Source: Chthoniobacteraceae bacterium
Lineage (GTDB): Bacteria; Verrucomicrobiota; Verrucomicrobiia; Chthoniobacterales; Chthoniobacteraceae
Direction of reading: 5' to 3'
Length of the DNA: 64,000 bases
NCBI GenBank assembly: GCA_947476255.1
Contig: CANJPY010000008.1
Span: 1-64,000, forward strand
In this document: in pieces, positions 15,999 through 25,366 of the stretch
How positions within the stretch are numbered: position 1 is the stretch's first letter
Layout: each line of letters begins with the position of its first letter
Position numbers and translations under genes: made by a program
The notes under the pieces: model-generated
Seen by the model: the letters and a program-made list of their open reading frames with translations, nothing else
The model's database searches: none
Told to the model about the DNA's origin: nothing

Positions 15999-17795
15999 AT
16001 GAACCGTTCTCTGCTGTCGTTGGTTTTGGGTGCCCTCTTTTTGGGATCCAACCCATCGACTGCGGAGACGGTTCTTCCAGAGGGCCCCAACCGGTTGCGC
16101 CCGGGGGATGTTGGCGTTGGGCGCCAGTTTCCGGATTTTGCATTCACGACGATTGACGGTCGCGCCCTGAAGATTACAGATTTTCTCAAGGACAAAGGCG
16201 TGGTTGTTGCAATGACAAGTGTCACGTGTCCGGTGAGCAAGCGATATGCAGGCACCCTCGCTAGGCTGCATAAAAACCTTGAGGCAAAAGGCGTATCGTT
16301 GGTTTTGGTGAATCCGTTCTCAAGCGAGGACCCCGCAGGAATAGGCGCCTTTATCAAGGAACATCACCTGGAGGCTCCTTATGTCAACGATACGGACCGT
16401 TCGGTGGCCTACACTTTGCGTGCTTCGAGCACGACGGAAGCACTTCTCTTTGATCCCAATCGGACGCTAGTCTATCGGGGCGCGATCGATGATCAGTTTG
16501 GGTTGGGCTATCATTTAGACGCACCGCGTAATTCTTATCTTGTGGATGCCGTCGACGCGCTCCTCGCCGGACAGCAACCCCGGGTGGCTGCGACAGAGGC
16601 GCCGGGATGCGAATTGGAGTTGCCCTCGGATAAAAAAGGGTCCGCTGGAAGTATCAGCTATCATCGGGATGTTTCTCGAATCATTCAAAAGCATTGCGTT
16701 GAATGCCATAGACCGAAGGGGATAGCTCCGTTTTCGCTGGAGTCGATCGAGGCGGTTCTAGACCGTGCGAAAACCATTCAACGTGTGGTGGAGCAAGGAC
16801 ACATGCCGCCTTGGTTTGCGGCGCCCGTGCCGGCGGGCAGCGAAAACCCGTGGGCGAATGACCGGTCTCTTGCGCCGCGAGACAAGGCGGATTTGCTGAC
16901 GTGGCTGGCCTCCAACGACCGGCCTGTCGGAGATTTTGCGGATGCGCCGGCGCCCTTGTCTTTTCCCGAGCACTGGACCATTCCAACGCCAGATCTTGTC
17001 CTGCAGTTGCCTTCTGCATTTGAGGTGAAGGCGCAGGGAGCAATGCCGTACCAGTTTGCCTACGTCGAGACGGGATTCATGGAAGAAAAGTGGGTGGAGG
17101 CGTTTGAGATTCTTCCCACGGAGCGGGATGTGGTCCACCATGTGATTGTTCAAATCATTCAAAAGGGGAGCGACCCGAAGAAGATTGGAGACGGTTCCGG
17201 GAGTTTTTGGGCGGCTTATGTGCCGGGAAATGGTGCGCGTATTTTCCCAGCTGGATTTGGCCGTCGCCTGCCTGCAGGCGCAAAATTGGCGTTTCAAATT
17301 CACTACACCCCTAATGGACGCGCAGTGCGCGAGCAGATGCGCCTAGGGCTTGTTTTTGCAAAAACACGGCCCGCCGTTGAGGTTGAATCCATTGGGATCG
17401 CCAAGAGAGATTTAAACATACCTCCGCACGCGGCGAATCACATTGAGAGGCGTGAACAAATGGTGCCGTTTGATTTTTACATCACCGGCTTCATGCCGCA
17501 TATGCACCTGCGTGGCAAGGCTTTCAAGTATGAGGTTGTTTTCAAGGATGGGCGCGAGGAGACGTTGTTGGACATTCCTCATTACGACTTTAACTGGCAG
17601 TTGAGTTACGATTTGAAACAGCCAAGGCTAATCCCTAAGAGCAGTCGCATACGGGTCACTGCTGTTTTTGACAACAGCGTTGAAAACAAAGCGAATCCAG
17701 ATCCTTCACGAGTTGTGAAATGGGGGGCTCAAACTAATGACGAAATGATGATTGGATACCTTGAAACATTTCGGGCTGTCCCAAGGAAACCGTAA
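15999..17795 (+). CDS. secreted redoxin / haem c / copper monooxygenase-like fusion
   Basis: A 598-residue exported protein. After a signal peptide (about 1-22) comes a peroxiredoxin/thioredoxin-like domain (about 35-195; TSVTCPVSKRYAGTL holds the single peroxidatic-type Cys), a haem c site CVECH near 233-237, and a C-terminal domain resembling the type II copper, ascorbate-dependent monooxygenases (PHM/DBH). All expected copper ligands can be placed: paired His in VVHHVIV near 380, His in QIHYTP near 434, HxH in PHMHLRG near 500, Met in DEMMIGY near 582. Known copies of this layout occur in PVC bacteria and their substrate is unknown. A thioredoxin-like gene follows at 17989. Confidence 0.8.
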   Translation: MNRSLLSLVLGALFLGSNPSTAETVLPEGPNRLRPGDVGVGRQFPDFAFTTIDGRALKITDFLKDKGVVVAMTSVTCPVSKRYAGTLARLHKNLEAKGVSLVLVNPFSSEDPAGIGAFIKEHHLEAPYVNDTDRSVAYTLRASSTTEALLFDPNRTLVYRGAIDDQFGLGYHLDAPRNSYLVDAVDALLAGQQPRVAATEAPGCELELPSDKKGSAGSISYHRDVSRIIQKHCVECHRPKGIAPFSLESIEAVLDRAKTIQRVVEQGHMPPWFAAPVPAGSENPWANDRSLAPRDKADLLTWLASNDRPVGDFADAPAPLSFPEHWTIPTPDLVLQLPSAFEVKAQGAMPYQFAYVETGFMEEKWVEAFEILPTERDVVHHVIVQIIQKGSDPKKIGDGSGSFWAAYVPGNGARIFPAGFGRRLPAGAKLAFQIHYTPNGRAVREQMRLGLVFAKTRPAVEVESIGIAKRDLNIPPHAANHIERREQMVPFDFYITGFMPHMHLRGKAFKYEVVFKDGREETLLDIPHYDFNWQLSYDLKQPRLIPKSSRIRVTAVFDNSVENKANPDPSRVVKWGAQTNDEMMIGYLETFRAVPRKP

Positions 17796-17988
17796 CCAGC
17801 TCTCTGGGTTTGAAGGAGGCGCGTTCCTGATGCTTTGCGGGTGCAGGTTTCATCTGAGAGAGGTGAGGACCTTAAAACGCGTCTTGCTCGCTTGGATGTG
17901 GGACGGGAAAGCCAAGTTTTTTAGATAAAAAGAAGAAATTGCGGGAATCTTTCTTGCCGCGCGGCTTCGAAAAAGGTGCGCTAGTGCC

Positions 17989-18903
17989 ATGAAATCCCCC
18001 GCCGTAGCTATCTTTTCACTGGCTGTTTCGTTTTCCGTTTCTGCTTTCGCATCGGATGGCTGGCTGACAGACTTTTCCAAAGCGAAGGCGCAGGCCAGCG
18101 AGGAAAAGAAGGCGATCTTGATGGATTTCACCGGTTCAGACTGGTGCACTTGGTGTATTCGACTTCGCAAGGAGGTCTTTGAGCTAGACGCATTTAAACA
18201 AGCGGCACCAAAAAGTTTTGTGCTCCTCGAGTTGGACTATCCCCAGGATGAGTCGAAAGTGTCGCCTGCGATTCGGGAACAGAATGCCGAATTGCAGCAG
18301 AAATACGCCATTCAGGGATATCCCACCATTCTGCTTGTGGACGCAGAGGGGAGACCTTTTGCGCGCACCGGTTATCAAAAAGGTGGCCCGGAAGAGTATC
18401 TGAAGCATCTTGGCAGATTGAATGAAAATCTGGCAAAGCGGGACGCAGCCTTTCAAAAAGCGACCACGTTGAAGGGGGGAGAAAAGGCAAAGGCGTTGAA
18501 AGAGGGTTTGGACGAGGTTCCCGAAGAGATGATTGCAGTGCACTACAAGAAAACGTTGGATGAAATCAGGTCTCTGGATCCCTCTGACTCTCTTGGCTTG
18601 GACGCCAAGTTTTCCTTGGTTCAGGCGATGAATGATTTGCGCGCCAACCTCAAGGCGGCGGTGAAGAACGGAGGGGAAGCGGTGCGATCGACCGCGGACA
18701 AGTTCGTTGCCGAACATCCGAAACTTGAGGTTCGGCAGAAGCAACAGGCGTTGCTGGATGTGCTCAACTTTTTGAGGCCGCCGAAGGACAACGCCACGGC
18801 GTTGAAACTCGCGGTGGATGTCAAGGCCTTGGACCCCGGTACAGAAGAGGGGAAGATGGCGGAAAGTATTCGGGCGCAGATTGAAAAAATGTCCGCGAAG
18901 TAG
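17989..18903 (+). CDS. secreted thioredoxin-fold protein
   Basis: A 304-residue protein with a signal peptide (about 1-22) and a thioredoxin_7-type domain. The redox motif CTWC sits at 53-56 within DFTGSDWCTWC, and the cis-proline loop QGYPTILLVD near 103-112 is present. Residues after about 150 form a helical region without recognised motif, possibly TPR-like. It probably acts as a periplasmic disulfide reductase or isomerase. It follows the redoxin/haem/copper fusion on the same strand after 193 bases and converges with ureF. Confidence 0.8.
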   Translation: MKSPAVAIFSLAVSFSVSAFASDGWLTDFSKAKAQASEEKKAILMDFTGSDWCTWCIRLRKEVFELDAFKQAAPKSFVLLELDYPQDESKVSPAIREQNAELQQKYAIQGYPTILLVDAEGRPFARTGYQKGGPEEYLKHLGRLNENLAKRDAAFQKATTLKGGEKAKALKEGLDEVPEEMIAVHYKKTLDEIRSLDPSDSLGLDAKFSLVQAMNDLRANLKAAVKNGGEAVRSTADKFVAEHPKLEVRQKQQALLDVLNFLRPPKDNATALKLAVDVKALDPGTEEGKMAESIRAQIEKMSAK

Positions 18904-18920
18904 CGTTGCCCTGGCGTTGG

Positions 18921-18961
18921 GAGAGGCTGTGTTCTTCGTGTTAGGAAATAAACAGCCTCTC
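18921..18961. terminator. hairpin between convergent genes, spanning the ureF stop
   Basis: Perfect ten-base arms GAGAGGCTGT (18921-18930) and ACAGCCTCTC (18952-18961) enclose 21 bases. The right arm lies in the last codons of ureF and the left arm just after the stop of the convergent thioredoxin-like gene. There is no T-run, so it may act as a transcript-end stabiliser or a Rho-dependent end, not a classical terminator. Confidence 0.45.
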
Positions 18962-19642
18962 ATTGGCGAAGGCGTGCCGCATGGCTGCTATTTCCAAAAT
19001 GGGAGAAAAACACCCTGCATCTCCTCTCAAGATTTTAAGCGAATTTGTAACCGCGCTGGGCAACCCTCGGAGGGCGTTTGAAAGAGACCGCTGGCAGGCG
19101 TCTTGTCCGATCCGTACAAGTTTGAGAGCCGCAGTGCAGGCCCCTGCAAGCGACTGATATCCGTACACAAGGAGCGCTGCTTCAAGAGGTGTGTTTTGTA
19201 CAGAGGCTTGGAGTGCGCATGCGCAAATGTGGTGCCCGTGCGCCCGTCTGTTTTTGATGGCTTCGGTGTAGGCAAGCAAGCGAGCGTCGTTGCTCGTAGT
19301 GAGTAGTGCTGTCAGTCTGCGTGTCCCGATTTGGCAGCTTGCCAGGCGCGATTCAGCGGCGAGTTTCCACGCGTTGATTTCAGAGTCGAGTGCACAGAGG
19401 TCTTCCATGGAATTTGCAGCGTCGATGCCAAAACGTAAATAAGGCAACTCGGCTCGCTCGAGTTGAGGAAGCAAATGGTCCGTCAAAAACAAGGTCAGGC
19501 TTTTTTCATTTTGGACTCCGCCGAGTCGCACGAATTCCTCCAGCCCAAACGAATGCGCGTAGGCGCCCGTGGGGAAAAGTGGATCCGCGGTCTGCAACAA
19601 GGAGGGGAGCCAATCGGCCACACAGAATGCGTTAGATTCCAT
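18941..19642 (-). CDS. ureF: urease accessory protein UreF
   Basis: UreF works with UreD/UreH and UreG to load nickel into apo-urease. The 233-residue product has the family features LQTADPLFPTGAYAHSFGLEEFV near the N-terminus and a helical C-terminal half ending in an AMRHAFANERLF-type tail. The ATG at 19642 is chosen because it overlaps the end of ureE by 11 bases, typical of coupled urease genes, and starts close to the first conserved block. UreF is the last gene of the minus-strand urea cluster; ureG, which normally follows, is absent. Confidence 0.9.
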   Translation of the reverse strand: MESNAFCVADWLPSLLQTADPLFPTGAYAHSFGLEEFVRLGGVQNEKSLTLFLTDHLLPQLERAELPYLRFGIDAANSMEDLCALDSEINAWKLAAESRLASCQIGTRRLTALLTTSNDARLLAYTEAIKNRRAHGHHICACALQASVQNTPLEAALLVYGYQSLAGACTAALKLVRIGQDACQRSLSNALRGLPSAVTNSLKILRGDAGCFSPILEIAAMRHAFANERLFIS

Positions 19643-20063
19643 GAGAGTGAGCGCCTGAAAGGGGCTGAAAGATGGCGTCTGCGAGTTGATGCGTGATGCC
19701 CTCTCGTACAAGCATTTGGCGCACTGCAGAGTCGTCGCAGATTCTCAGTCTTCCTTCAATGACTTCGATGGGAAAATGGAGGTTGCCTAGCACCCATCCC
19801 AAACGCGCGGCCGCGCTTGGTTCTTCGGGACAGAGGATTTCGATGACAGGCTCCGGTTGTTGCGCGATGCAGTACAGGTGCGATTCGGTGGAGAAAAACA
19901 GGTCTCCATCGCGTAGTGGAGATTCCAAGTCGAAGCCGAACTCGGCGCCGTCCTCGGCAAATCCCCGCCAGCGGCGTTTGGCTAGGCGTAAGCGGTCTAC
20001 TTTAAGCGCGATGCTGGTGAGGTCGCAGGGTGAGGTTGAGAGCGGACCATGAATGAGGCGCAT
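19632..20063 (-). CDS. ureE: urease accessory protein UreE
   Basis: Nickel metallochaperone that delivers Ni2+ for urease activation. The 143-residue product has the two-domain layout: an N-terminal peptide-binding part with the basic segment VDRLRLAKRRWRG, followed by the metal-binding ferredoxin-like part with LGNLHFPIEV (conserved interface His). The C-terminus GAHSHGI is a minimal His tail compared with the His-rich tails of some UreE proteins. It follows ureC by 21 bases and overlaps ureF by 11 bases. Confidence 0.88.
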   Translation of the reverse strand: MRLIHGPLSTSPCDLTSIALKVDRLRLAKRRWRGFAEDGAEFGFDLESPLRDGDLFFSTESHLYCIAQQPEPVIEILCPEEPSAAARLGWVLGNLHFPIEVIEGRLRICDDSAVRQMLVREGITHQLADAIFQPLSGAHSHGI

Positions 20064-20084
20064 GGCATCACGGAGAACAGAGGG

Positions 20085-21857
20085 CTAGAACAGAAAGTAA
20101 CGCTGAGCCATGGGGAGGCTTAATGCGGGGTCGCAGCGCAGTTCGCGGCCATCAGCCTTTACCACATAGGTTTCTGGATCGACTTCGATCTTTGGTAAAG
20201 AATCGTTCCAGAGCAGGTCCTTTTTTGAAACATGACGCGTGTTGCGAACTGCAGAGAGGCGCTTGCCCAGGCCGAGATGCGCGAGCGTTCCTTCGCGCAG
20301 CGCCACGTCGCTCACGAATGTGAGCGATGTGGAATAACGCGCGCGACCGTGCGCAGCAAACTGAGGACGGTAAAACGTCGGCTGCGGTGTGGGGATGCTT
20401 GCGTTTGGATCTCCCATGTTTGCCGAGGCAATGAGACCGCCTTTTAAGATGAGCTCTGGTTTGACACCGAAAAACGCCGGATTCCAAACGACCATATCGG
20501 CGAGTTTCCCCGGTTCCAGGGAGCCGACTTCGTGGGAGATGCCGTGTGTGATTGCGGGGTTGATTGTGTATTTGGCGATGTAGCGAAGGGCGCGGAAATT
20601 GTCGGCGGCCGAATGCTTTGCAACTGGCGAGTCCAGCTTGCCAAATTGCACCCGCATTTTGTGTGCGGTTTGCCAGGTGCGCGTGATCACCTCTCCGACG
20701 CGGCCCATGGCCTGGGAGTCGCTGGACATCATGGAAAAGGCGCCCAGGTCGTGCAGGAGATCTTCCGCGGCAATGGTTTCCGGGCGAATTCTGGACTCGG
20801 CAAAAGCCACATCCTCCGGGATGCGTGAGTCGAGATGATGGCATACCATGAGCATGTCCAAGTGTTCCTCGATGGTGTTGACGGTGTACGGGCGTGTCGG
20901 ATTTGTGGAGGAAGGAAGGACGTTGGCTTCGCCGCAAACACGAATGATATCTGGTGCATGGCCGCCTCCAGCCCCTTCAGAGTGGTAGGTATGGATGGTG
21001 CGTCCTTTGAAGGCGCGTAGCGTGTCTTCAAGGTATCCAGATTCGTTCAAGGTATCGGTGTGGATGGCGACCTGAACGTCGAGCTCATCAGCAACGCCGA
21101 GGCAACAGTCGATGGCTGCCGGTGTCGTGCCCCAGTCCTCGTGCAGTTTTAGGCCGATCGCTCCCGCTTGAATTTGTTCACGCAGCGGTTCAGGCGTTGA
21201 GCAGTTTCCTTTTCCGAGGAAACCGAGGTTCATGGGGTAGGCGTCGGCGGCCTCCAACATCCGGAACAGATTCCAACGGCCTGGGGTGCAAGTGGTGGCA
21301 TTGGTCCCCGTGGCAGGGCCAGTGCCGCCCCCGATCATGGTGGTGATGCCGCTTGCAAGTGCATGGTCGATTTGTTGGGGGCAGATGAAATGAATATGAG
21401 TATCGATGCCCCCGGCCGTGACCATTTTGCCTTCGGCCGCGATGACCTCGGTGGCGGCTCCAATCGTCATGGTGTGGCGTTGTCCTGTGGAGGGGTCCAC
21501 GAAAGCCGAGCCCAGCCCGGATTGAATGCCTGGATTGCCAGCGTGCCCGATGCCAACGATGCGACCATGTTTCACTCCGATATCCGCTTTTATAATGCCA
21601 AGTACGGGATCGACGATCAGAGCATTGGTGAGGACAAGGTCCAAGCATTCAGCATCCAGGGCAAGGGAACTCTGTCCCATGCCATCACGAATGACTTTTC
21701 CTCCGCCAAACTTCACCTCGTTGCCATAACCTCCGCCTTCCGCAATGAGATCGCGTTCGACCTGAATAAAAAGCTCCGTGTCAGCGAGGCGCACCTGATC
21801 GCCAACGGTCGGGCCAAACATGTCGGCGTATTGTTTGCGTGAAAGAGGAAGAGGCAT
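20085..21857 (-). CDS. ureC: urease subunit alpha
   Basis: Catalytic nickel subunit that hydrolyses urea to ammonia and carbamate in the cytoplasm. Seen: GGIDTHIHF (nickel His pair near 152-154), GLKLHEDW with the lysine that is carbamylated (near 237), [26 protein letters not shown], the flap motif [23 protein letters not shown], and the [15 protein letters not shown] nickel Asp block. The C-terminus PMAQRYFLF is canonical. At 590 residues it is about 20 longer than the usual 567-570, mostly from an insert near residues 115-130 ([20 protein letters not shown]) before [11 protein letters not shown]. ureB ends 12 bases upstream. Confidence 0.96.
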   Translation of the reverse strand: MPLPLSRKQYADMFGPTVGDQVRLADTELFIQVERDLIAEGGGYGNEVKFGGGKVIRDGMGQSSLALDAECLDLVLTNALIVDPVLGIIKADIGVKHGRIVGIGHAGNPGIQSGLGSAFVDPSTGQRHTMTIGAATEVIAAEGKMVTAGGIDTHIHFICPQQIDHALASGITTMIGGGTGPATGTNATTCTPGRWNLFRMLEAADAYPMNLGFLGKGNCSTPEPLREQIQAGAIGLKLHEDWGTTPAAIDCCLGVADELDVQVAIHTDTLNESGYLEDTLRAFKGRTIHTYHSEGAGGGHAPDIIRVCGEANVLPSSTNPTRPYTVNTIEEHLDMLMVCHHLDSRIPEDVAFAESRIRPETIAAEDLLHDLGAFSMMSSDSQAMGRVGEVITRTWQTAHKMRVQFGKLDSPVAKHSAADNFRALRYIAKYTINPAITHGISHEVGSLEPGKLADMVVWNPAFFGVKPELILKGGLIASANMGDPNASIPTPQPTFYRPQFAAHGRARYSTSLTFVSDVALREGTLAHLGLGKRLSAVRNTRHVSKKDLLWNDSLPKIEVDPETYVVKADGRELRCDPALSLPMAQRYFLF

Positions 21858-21869
21858 GGAGGAGAGGAA

Positions 21870-22184
21870 TTAATCGAGACGGCCGTTGACTTTCCCGTTG
21901 AGACCAAAGACTTCCCGTGTGCCGGCGAGCGCGACGATTTCGACATCGCGGGTGTCTCCCGGTTCGAAGCGTATTGCGGTGCCGGCCGGGATGTTGAGGC
22001 GAAATCCACGCGCTGCGGTACGGTCAAATTCAAGAGCGCTGTTCACTTCGAAGAAGTGAAAGTGACTTCCAATTTGAATGGGGCGGTCACCGGTGTTTGC
22101 AACCCGCAAACCGCGTGTTTGTAGATCTGGATTCGCCTGAATGGGGGCTGCATCAGCGACCAGACGGTATTCTCCGGGTATCAT
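21870..22184 (-). CDS. ureB: urease subunit beta
   Basis: Structural beta subunit of urease, 104 residues, the normal length. [33 protein letters not shown] and [24 protein letters not shown]-type blocks (split here by position, about 1-18, 35-49 and 68-90) match the family. The start overlaps the ureA stop by 4 bases, indicating translational coupling, and ureC begins 12 bases after its stop. Confidence 0.95.
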   Translation of the reverse strand: MIPGEYRLVADAAPIQANPDLQTRGLRVANTGDRPIQIGSHFHFFEVNSALEFDRTAARGFRLNIPAGTAIRFEPGDTRDVEIVALAGTREVFGLNGKVNGRLD

Positions 22185-22483
22185 CGGATGGGATGGTGCA
22201 CTGTGACAAGTTTTGTGCCGTCAGGAAACGTGGCCTCGACCTGAACGTCGTGGATCATGTCTGCGACACCCTCCATGACGTCCTCCCGCTTGAGAATCGT
22301 GGTGCCGTAGCTCATTAAATCTGGAACGGATTTTCCATCGCGTGCGCCCTCGAAAATCTCGTAGGTCAGGATGGCCACCGACTCAGGATAATTGAGTTTG
22401 AGTCCGCGGGCCTGCCGTCGGCGCGCGAGATCGGCGGCGACAACGACGAGGAGTTTCTCTTGTTCGCGAGGAGAGAGGTGCAC
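22181..22483 (-). CDS. ureA: urease subunit gamma
   Basis: Structural gamma subunit of urease, 100 residues as expected. [20 protein letters not shown] opens the protein, [20 protein letters not shown] and the [20 protein letters not shown] block follow, ending VHHPIR. It overlaps ureB by 4 bases. In many bacteria ureD lies directly upstream; here the upstream gene is instead a 66-residue HPGHD membrane protein whose stop is 11 bases before the ureA start. Confidence 0.95.
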   Translation of the reverse strand: MHLSPREQEKLLVVVAADLARRRQARGLKLNYPESVAILTYEIFEGARDGKSVPDLMSYGTTILKREDVMEGVADMIHDVQVEATFPDGTKLVTVHHPIR

Positions 22484-22494
22484 GGAAGATAGGG

Positions 22495-22695
22495 TTAGCG
22501 GCGTTTGAAGGCGCGCAATGCCTGGTAAGCGAGCCCGAGGACGAGGGCGGCGAAGGTGAGACGCAAATCCAGCGCATTGGCAGCGCTTGGCATGCCGAGG
22601 TGCAGGTGGAGTGCGCTTGTGTCGTGGCCTGGGTGGGCGGAAGCGAGGGCAGCGGACAGGGCGAAGGCGGTAACAAAGTAGGTTTTTGCTTTCAT
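22495..22695 (-). CDS. small membrane protein with HPGHD motif (HupE/UreJ N-terminus-like)
   Basis: A 66-residue product embedded between urtE and ureA. It has a signal-like hydrophobic N-terminus ([15 protein letters not shown]), then AHPGHD, a short His-containing stretch (ALHLHLG), a second hydrophobic segment ([17 protein letters not shown]) and a basic end (RAFKRR). HPGH motifs after a signal segment are typical of HupE/UreJ nickel permeases, which have about six membrane spans; only the first part is present here. It could be a cut-down nickel-handling protein or a remnant. Position in the operon (75 bases after urtE, 11 before ureA) supports expression with urease. Function unproven. 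Confidence 0.65.
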   Translation of the reverse strand: MKAKTYFVTAFALSAALASAHPGHDTSALHLHLGMPSAANALDLRLTFAALVLGLAYQALRAFKRR

Positions 22696-22770
22696 GCAGG
22701 CTACAGACTGAGGATTTGTGGGCTTCTCGGCAAGCGGGTTGCTAATGCAATTTCGTGAATTTATGGCGGC

Positions 22771-23472
22771 TCAAACGACGAGGTGCTCTTGGATGACGGC
22801 ATCCGTAAGGCTGGCGATCGGTCCGCTGGCGACCACTGCACCCCGGTCCATGATGGCAAAGCTGTCCGCAAGTTCCTTCGCAAAATCAAGATACTGTTCA
22901 ACGAGGAGAATACTCATTTTTCCCTCCTCCCGAAGAAGGCGGATCGTGTCTCCGATTTGATCGATCACGTTTGGCTGGATGCCCTCTGTGGGTTCGTCGA
23001 GGATCAGCAGTCTGGGGTCGGTGAGTAAAGCGCGGCCGATCGCTAATTGCTGCTGTTGACCACCAGAAAGCATGCCGCCTTTACGGGGGAGAAACTCTTT
23101 TAAAATCGGAAACAGGGTGAAGACCCTTTCGAGGCCCAATTTGGGGGATTTGCCGCGGGCCACACAACCGATGTGCAGATTTTCCTCCACAGTGAGATGT
23201 GGAAAGATTTCACGACCTTGAGGTACAAAGCCGATGCCAGCGCGTGCCCGCTCCTCCGGAGCGATGTCGGTGATGTCTTTGCCATCAAGAAAAATATGAC
23301 CACTCGTCTGGCGCAAGAGGCCGGTGATTGTACGGAGCGTCGTCGTCTTGCCGACGCCATTCCGGCCCATGAGGCAAGTCACACTCCGTGCTGGGACGTT
23401 AAAGCTGACGCCGCGCAAAATTTGCGAGCCGCTGATGGAAACTTCGATGTTTTCGAGGGAGAGCATGTTCAA
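22771..23472 (-). CDS. urtE: urea ABC transporter ATP-binding protein UrtE
   Basis: A 233-residue LivF-type ATPase of the urea importer. GRNGVGKTT (Walker A), LSGGQQQQLAIGRAL (signature) and LILDEPTEGIQPNV (Walker B) are visible, the last being typical of UrtE/LivF. It overlaps urtD by 4 bases and pairs with it to drive UrtBC. The placement next to urease genes supports urea as substrate over branched-chain amino acids. Confidence 0.93.
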   Translation of the reverse strand: MNMLSLENIEVSISGSQILRGVSFNVPARSVTCLMGRNGVGKTTTLRTITGLLRQTSGHIFLDGKDITDIAPEERARAGIGFVPQGREIFPHLTVEENLHIGCVARGKSPKLGLERVFTLFPILKEFLPRKGGMLSGGQQQQLAIGRALLTDPRLLILDEPTEGIQPNVIDQIGDTIRLLREEGKMSILLVEQYLDFAKELADSFAIMDRGAVVASGPIASLTDAVIQEHLVV

Positions 23473-24233
23473 CGGGCGTGTTTGCGGCCAAGGTACACTT
23501 CAATCACTTTAGGGTCAGACTGAACAGCATCGACGGGCCCTTCGCAGAGCACCGAGCCCTGATGCAGTACCGTGACCTTGCGCCCTTGGGAGATTTGTCG
23601 GACGAATACCATGTCATGCTCAATCACCACGATGGTGTGACGCCCCGCGAGGCTTAAAAGCAGATCTCCCGTGCGCGCCGTTTCCTCGTCAGTCATGCCT
23701 GCGGCGGGTTCGTCGACGAGAAGAAGCTTGGCGTCCTGTGCGAGGAGCATTCCGATTTCGAGCCATTGTTTTTGACCGTGCGCAAGAGTTCCCGCCTTTC
23801 TGTCCCGCTGCGTGGAGAGATTGATGGTTCTGAGAATCTCGTCAATTTTGTCCTGCTGCGTGCTGTTAATCCTGAAAAACAGGGAAGCAAACACGCCCCG
23901 ATTTCCTGCAAGGCTGAGGAGGAGGTTTTCGGTGACGGTGTGGTCTGTGTACACCGTTGGAGTTTGAAATTTACGCCCAATCCCCAGGCGGTAAATCTCG
24001 TGTTCGGACATGGAGCCGAGGTCGTGCACGCCCTCAAAATCGATCTTGCCCGTGTCCGGTTGGGTGCGCCCGGTGATGAGGTCGAGAAAGGTTGTTTTGC
24101 CTGCTCCATTCGGGCCGATCACCGTCCGGAGTTCTCCGGTTTCCAGATAAAAATTGAGATCGCGTATGGCTTTGAACCCGTCGAAGGATTTGTTCACGCC
24201 TTCTGCGGAGAGTAGAAAGGGCTTCTGGGTCAT
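23469..24233 (-). CDS. urtD: urea ABC transporter ATP-binding protein UrtD
   Basis: A 254-residue LivG-type ATPase. GPNGAGKTTFLDLITGRTQP (Walker A region), AHGQKQWLEIGMLLAQ (signature variant typical of UrtD) and LLLVDEPAAGMTDEE (Walker B) identify the family. The ATG overlaps the urtC stop by 4 bases and its own stop overlaps the urtE start by 4 bases, so urtCDE are tightly coupled. Confidence 0.93.
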   Translation of the reverse strand: MTQKPFLLSAEGVNKSFDGFKAIRDLNFYLETGELRTVIGPNGAGKTTFLDLITGRTQPDTGKIDFEGVHDLGSMSEHEIYRLGIGRKFQTPTVYTDHTVTENLLLSLAGNRGVFASLFFRINSTQQDKIDEILRTINLSTQRDRKAGTLAHGQKQWLEIGMLLAQDAKLLLVDEPAAGMTDEETARTGDLLLSLAGRHTIVVIEHDMVFVRQISQGRKVTVLHQGSVLCEGPVDAVQSDPKVIEVYLGRKHAR

Positions 24234-25366
24234 GACACAGGGGCGTTGGGGACTGGAGCGGATGCTGTTGCCGGGGACACCTTTTTGCGGCGATCCCTAA
24301 ACGCGCGGATACGCGCAGGGATGCTAATAAGGCCCTCGGGTAAAAAGAGCACGACGAAGAGGAACATGCTGCCCAAGAGAATCAGCCACATATCGGGAAT
24401 CGCACGGGTCGCCCAACTCTTGAGGGCGTTGATGACGACTGCCCCCAAGACCGGACCGAAGAGGGTCCCCCGACCGCCGACGGCAACCCAAACGACGGCT
24501 TCGAGTGATTTGTCCGGCGTCATTTCACTGGGGTTGATGATCCCAACCTGGGGAACATACAAGGCGCCTCCAAGAGCGGCGATGCCTGCGGCAACGACGA
24601 ACACAAAGAGTTTGTAATTTGCGGCGGAATAACCCGAAAAGAGGACGCGTGTTTCGCTGTCACGGATGGCGCGTTGCACAAGTCCGAACTTGGTGCGAGT
24701 GAGCCAGCGACAACCGAAGTAAACGGCGAGCAAGGCGATTCCTGTGACGATGTATAGTGAGCGTTGCGTGGCAGCGGAACGAACGTCGTTTCCGAGCAGG
24801 AATTTGAAGTCCGTGAAGCCGTTGTTTCCCCCCATGAGCATGTCGTTGCGGAAGAACATCAGGGAGGCGCCGTATGTCAGGGCCTGGGTGAGAATCGAGA
24901 AATAGACCCCTTTGATTCTCGAGCGGAAGGCGAGGTATCCGAATACCTTGGCGAGCAGCATCGGCAAGAGGAAGATCATCAAAGCCGCGAACAAGAAGCT
25001 TGAGAATGGCGCCCAAAACGCAGGCAAATACGTGTGGCCGAGGAATACGAGGAAGTCTGGAAGGTCTGATTTGTACTGGCCGAGCTTGCCGATCATCAGC
25101 ATGAGGTGCATGCCGATCATGTAGCCGCCAAGGCTGAAGAAGAGGGCCTGCCCAAGGCTGAGGAGGCCGGTAAAGCCCCAGAGAAGGTCTACGGAGATCG
25201 CCAGAATTCCGTACGCAAGGTATTTGCCCCACACGTTAATGGTGAAGTTGCTGACGTAAAAGAGGGAGTCTTGCGGAGCCCAGGCATTGAGCGACGGCAT
25301 GATGACGAGCAACACGAGTGCAATGGCACCCGCGATCAAGGATTCGCGGCGAGGTGTTGTGTTCAT
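24230..25366 (-). CDS. urtC: urea ABC transporter permease UrtC
   Basis: A 378-residue LivM-type inner-membrane permease with about nine to ten hydrophobic segments. LLWGFTGLLSLGQALFFSLGG, GGNNGFTDF and VVWVAVGGRGTLFGPVLGA are characteristic of UrtC. The C-terminus is Ala/Pro-rich. Its start codon overlaps the last base of the urtB stop, and urtD overlaps its end by 4 bases. Confidence 0.93.
   Translation of the reverse strand: MNTTPRRESLIAGAIALVLLVIMPSLNAWAPQDSLFYVSNFTINVWGKYLAYGILAISVDLLWGFTGLLSLGQALFFSLGGYMIGMHLMLMIGKLGQYKSDLPDFLVFLGHTYLPAFWAPFSSFLFAALMIFLLPMLLAKVFGYLAFRSRIKGVYFSILTQALTYGASLMFFRNDMLMGGNNGFTDFKFLLGNDVRSAATQRSLYIVTGIALLAVYFGCRWLTRTKFGLVQRAIRDSETRVLFSGYSAANYKLFVFVVAAGIAALGGALYVPQVGIINPSEMTPDKSLEAVVWVAVGGRGTLFGPVLGAVVINALKSWATRAIPDMWLILLGSMFLFVVLFLPEGLISIPARIRAFRDRRKKVSPATASAPVPNAPVS

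Noticed and set aside
15167-16357. Minus-strand open frame of 396 codons
   Set aside because: Overlaps both asd and the redoxin fusion on the opposite strand; no domain and unnatural composition.
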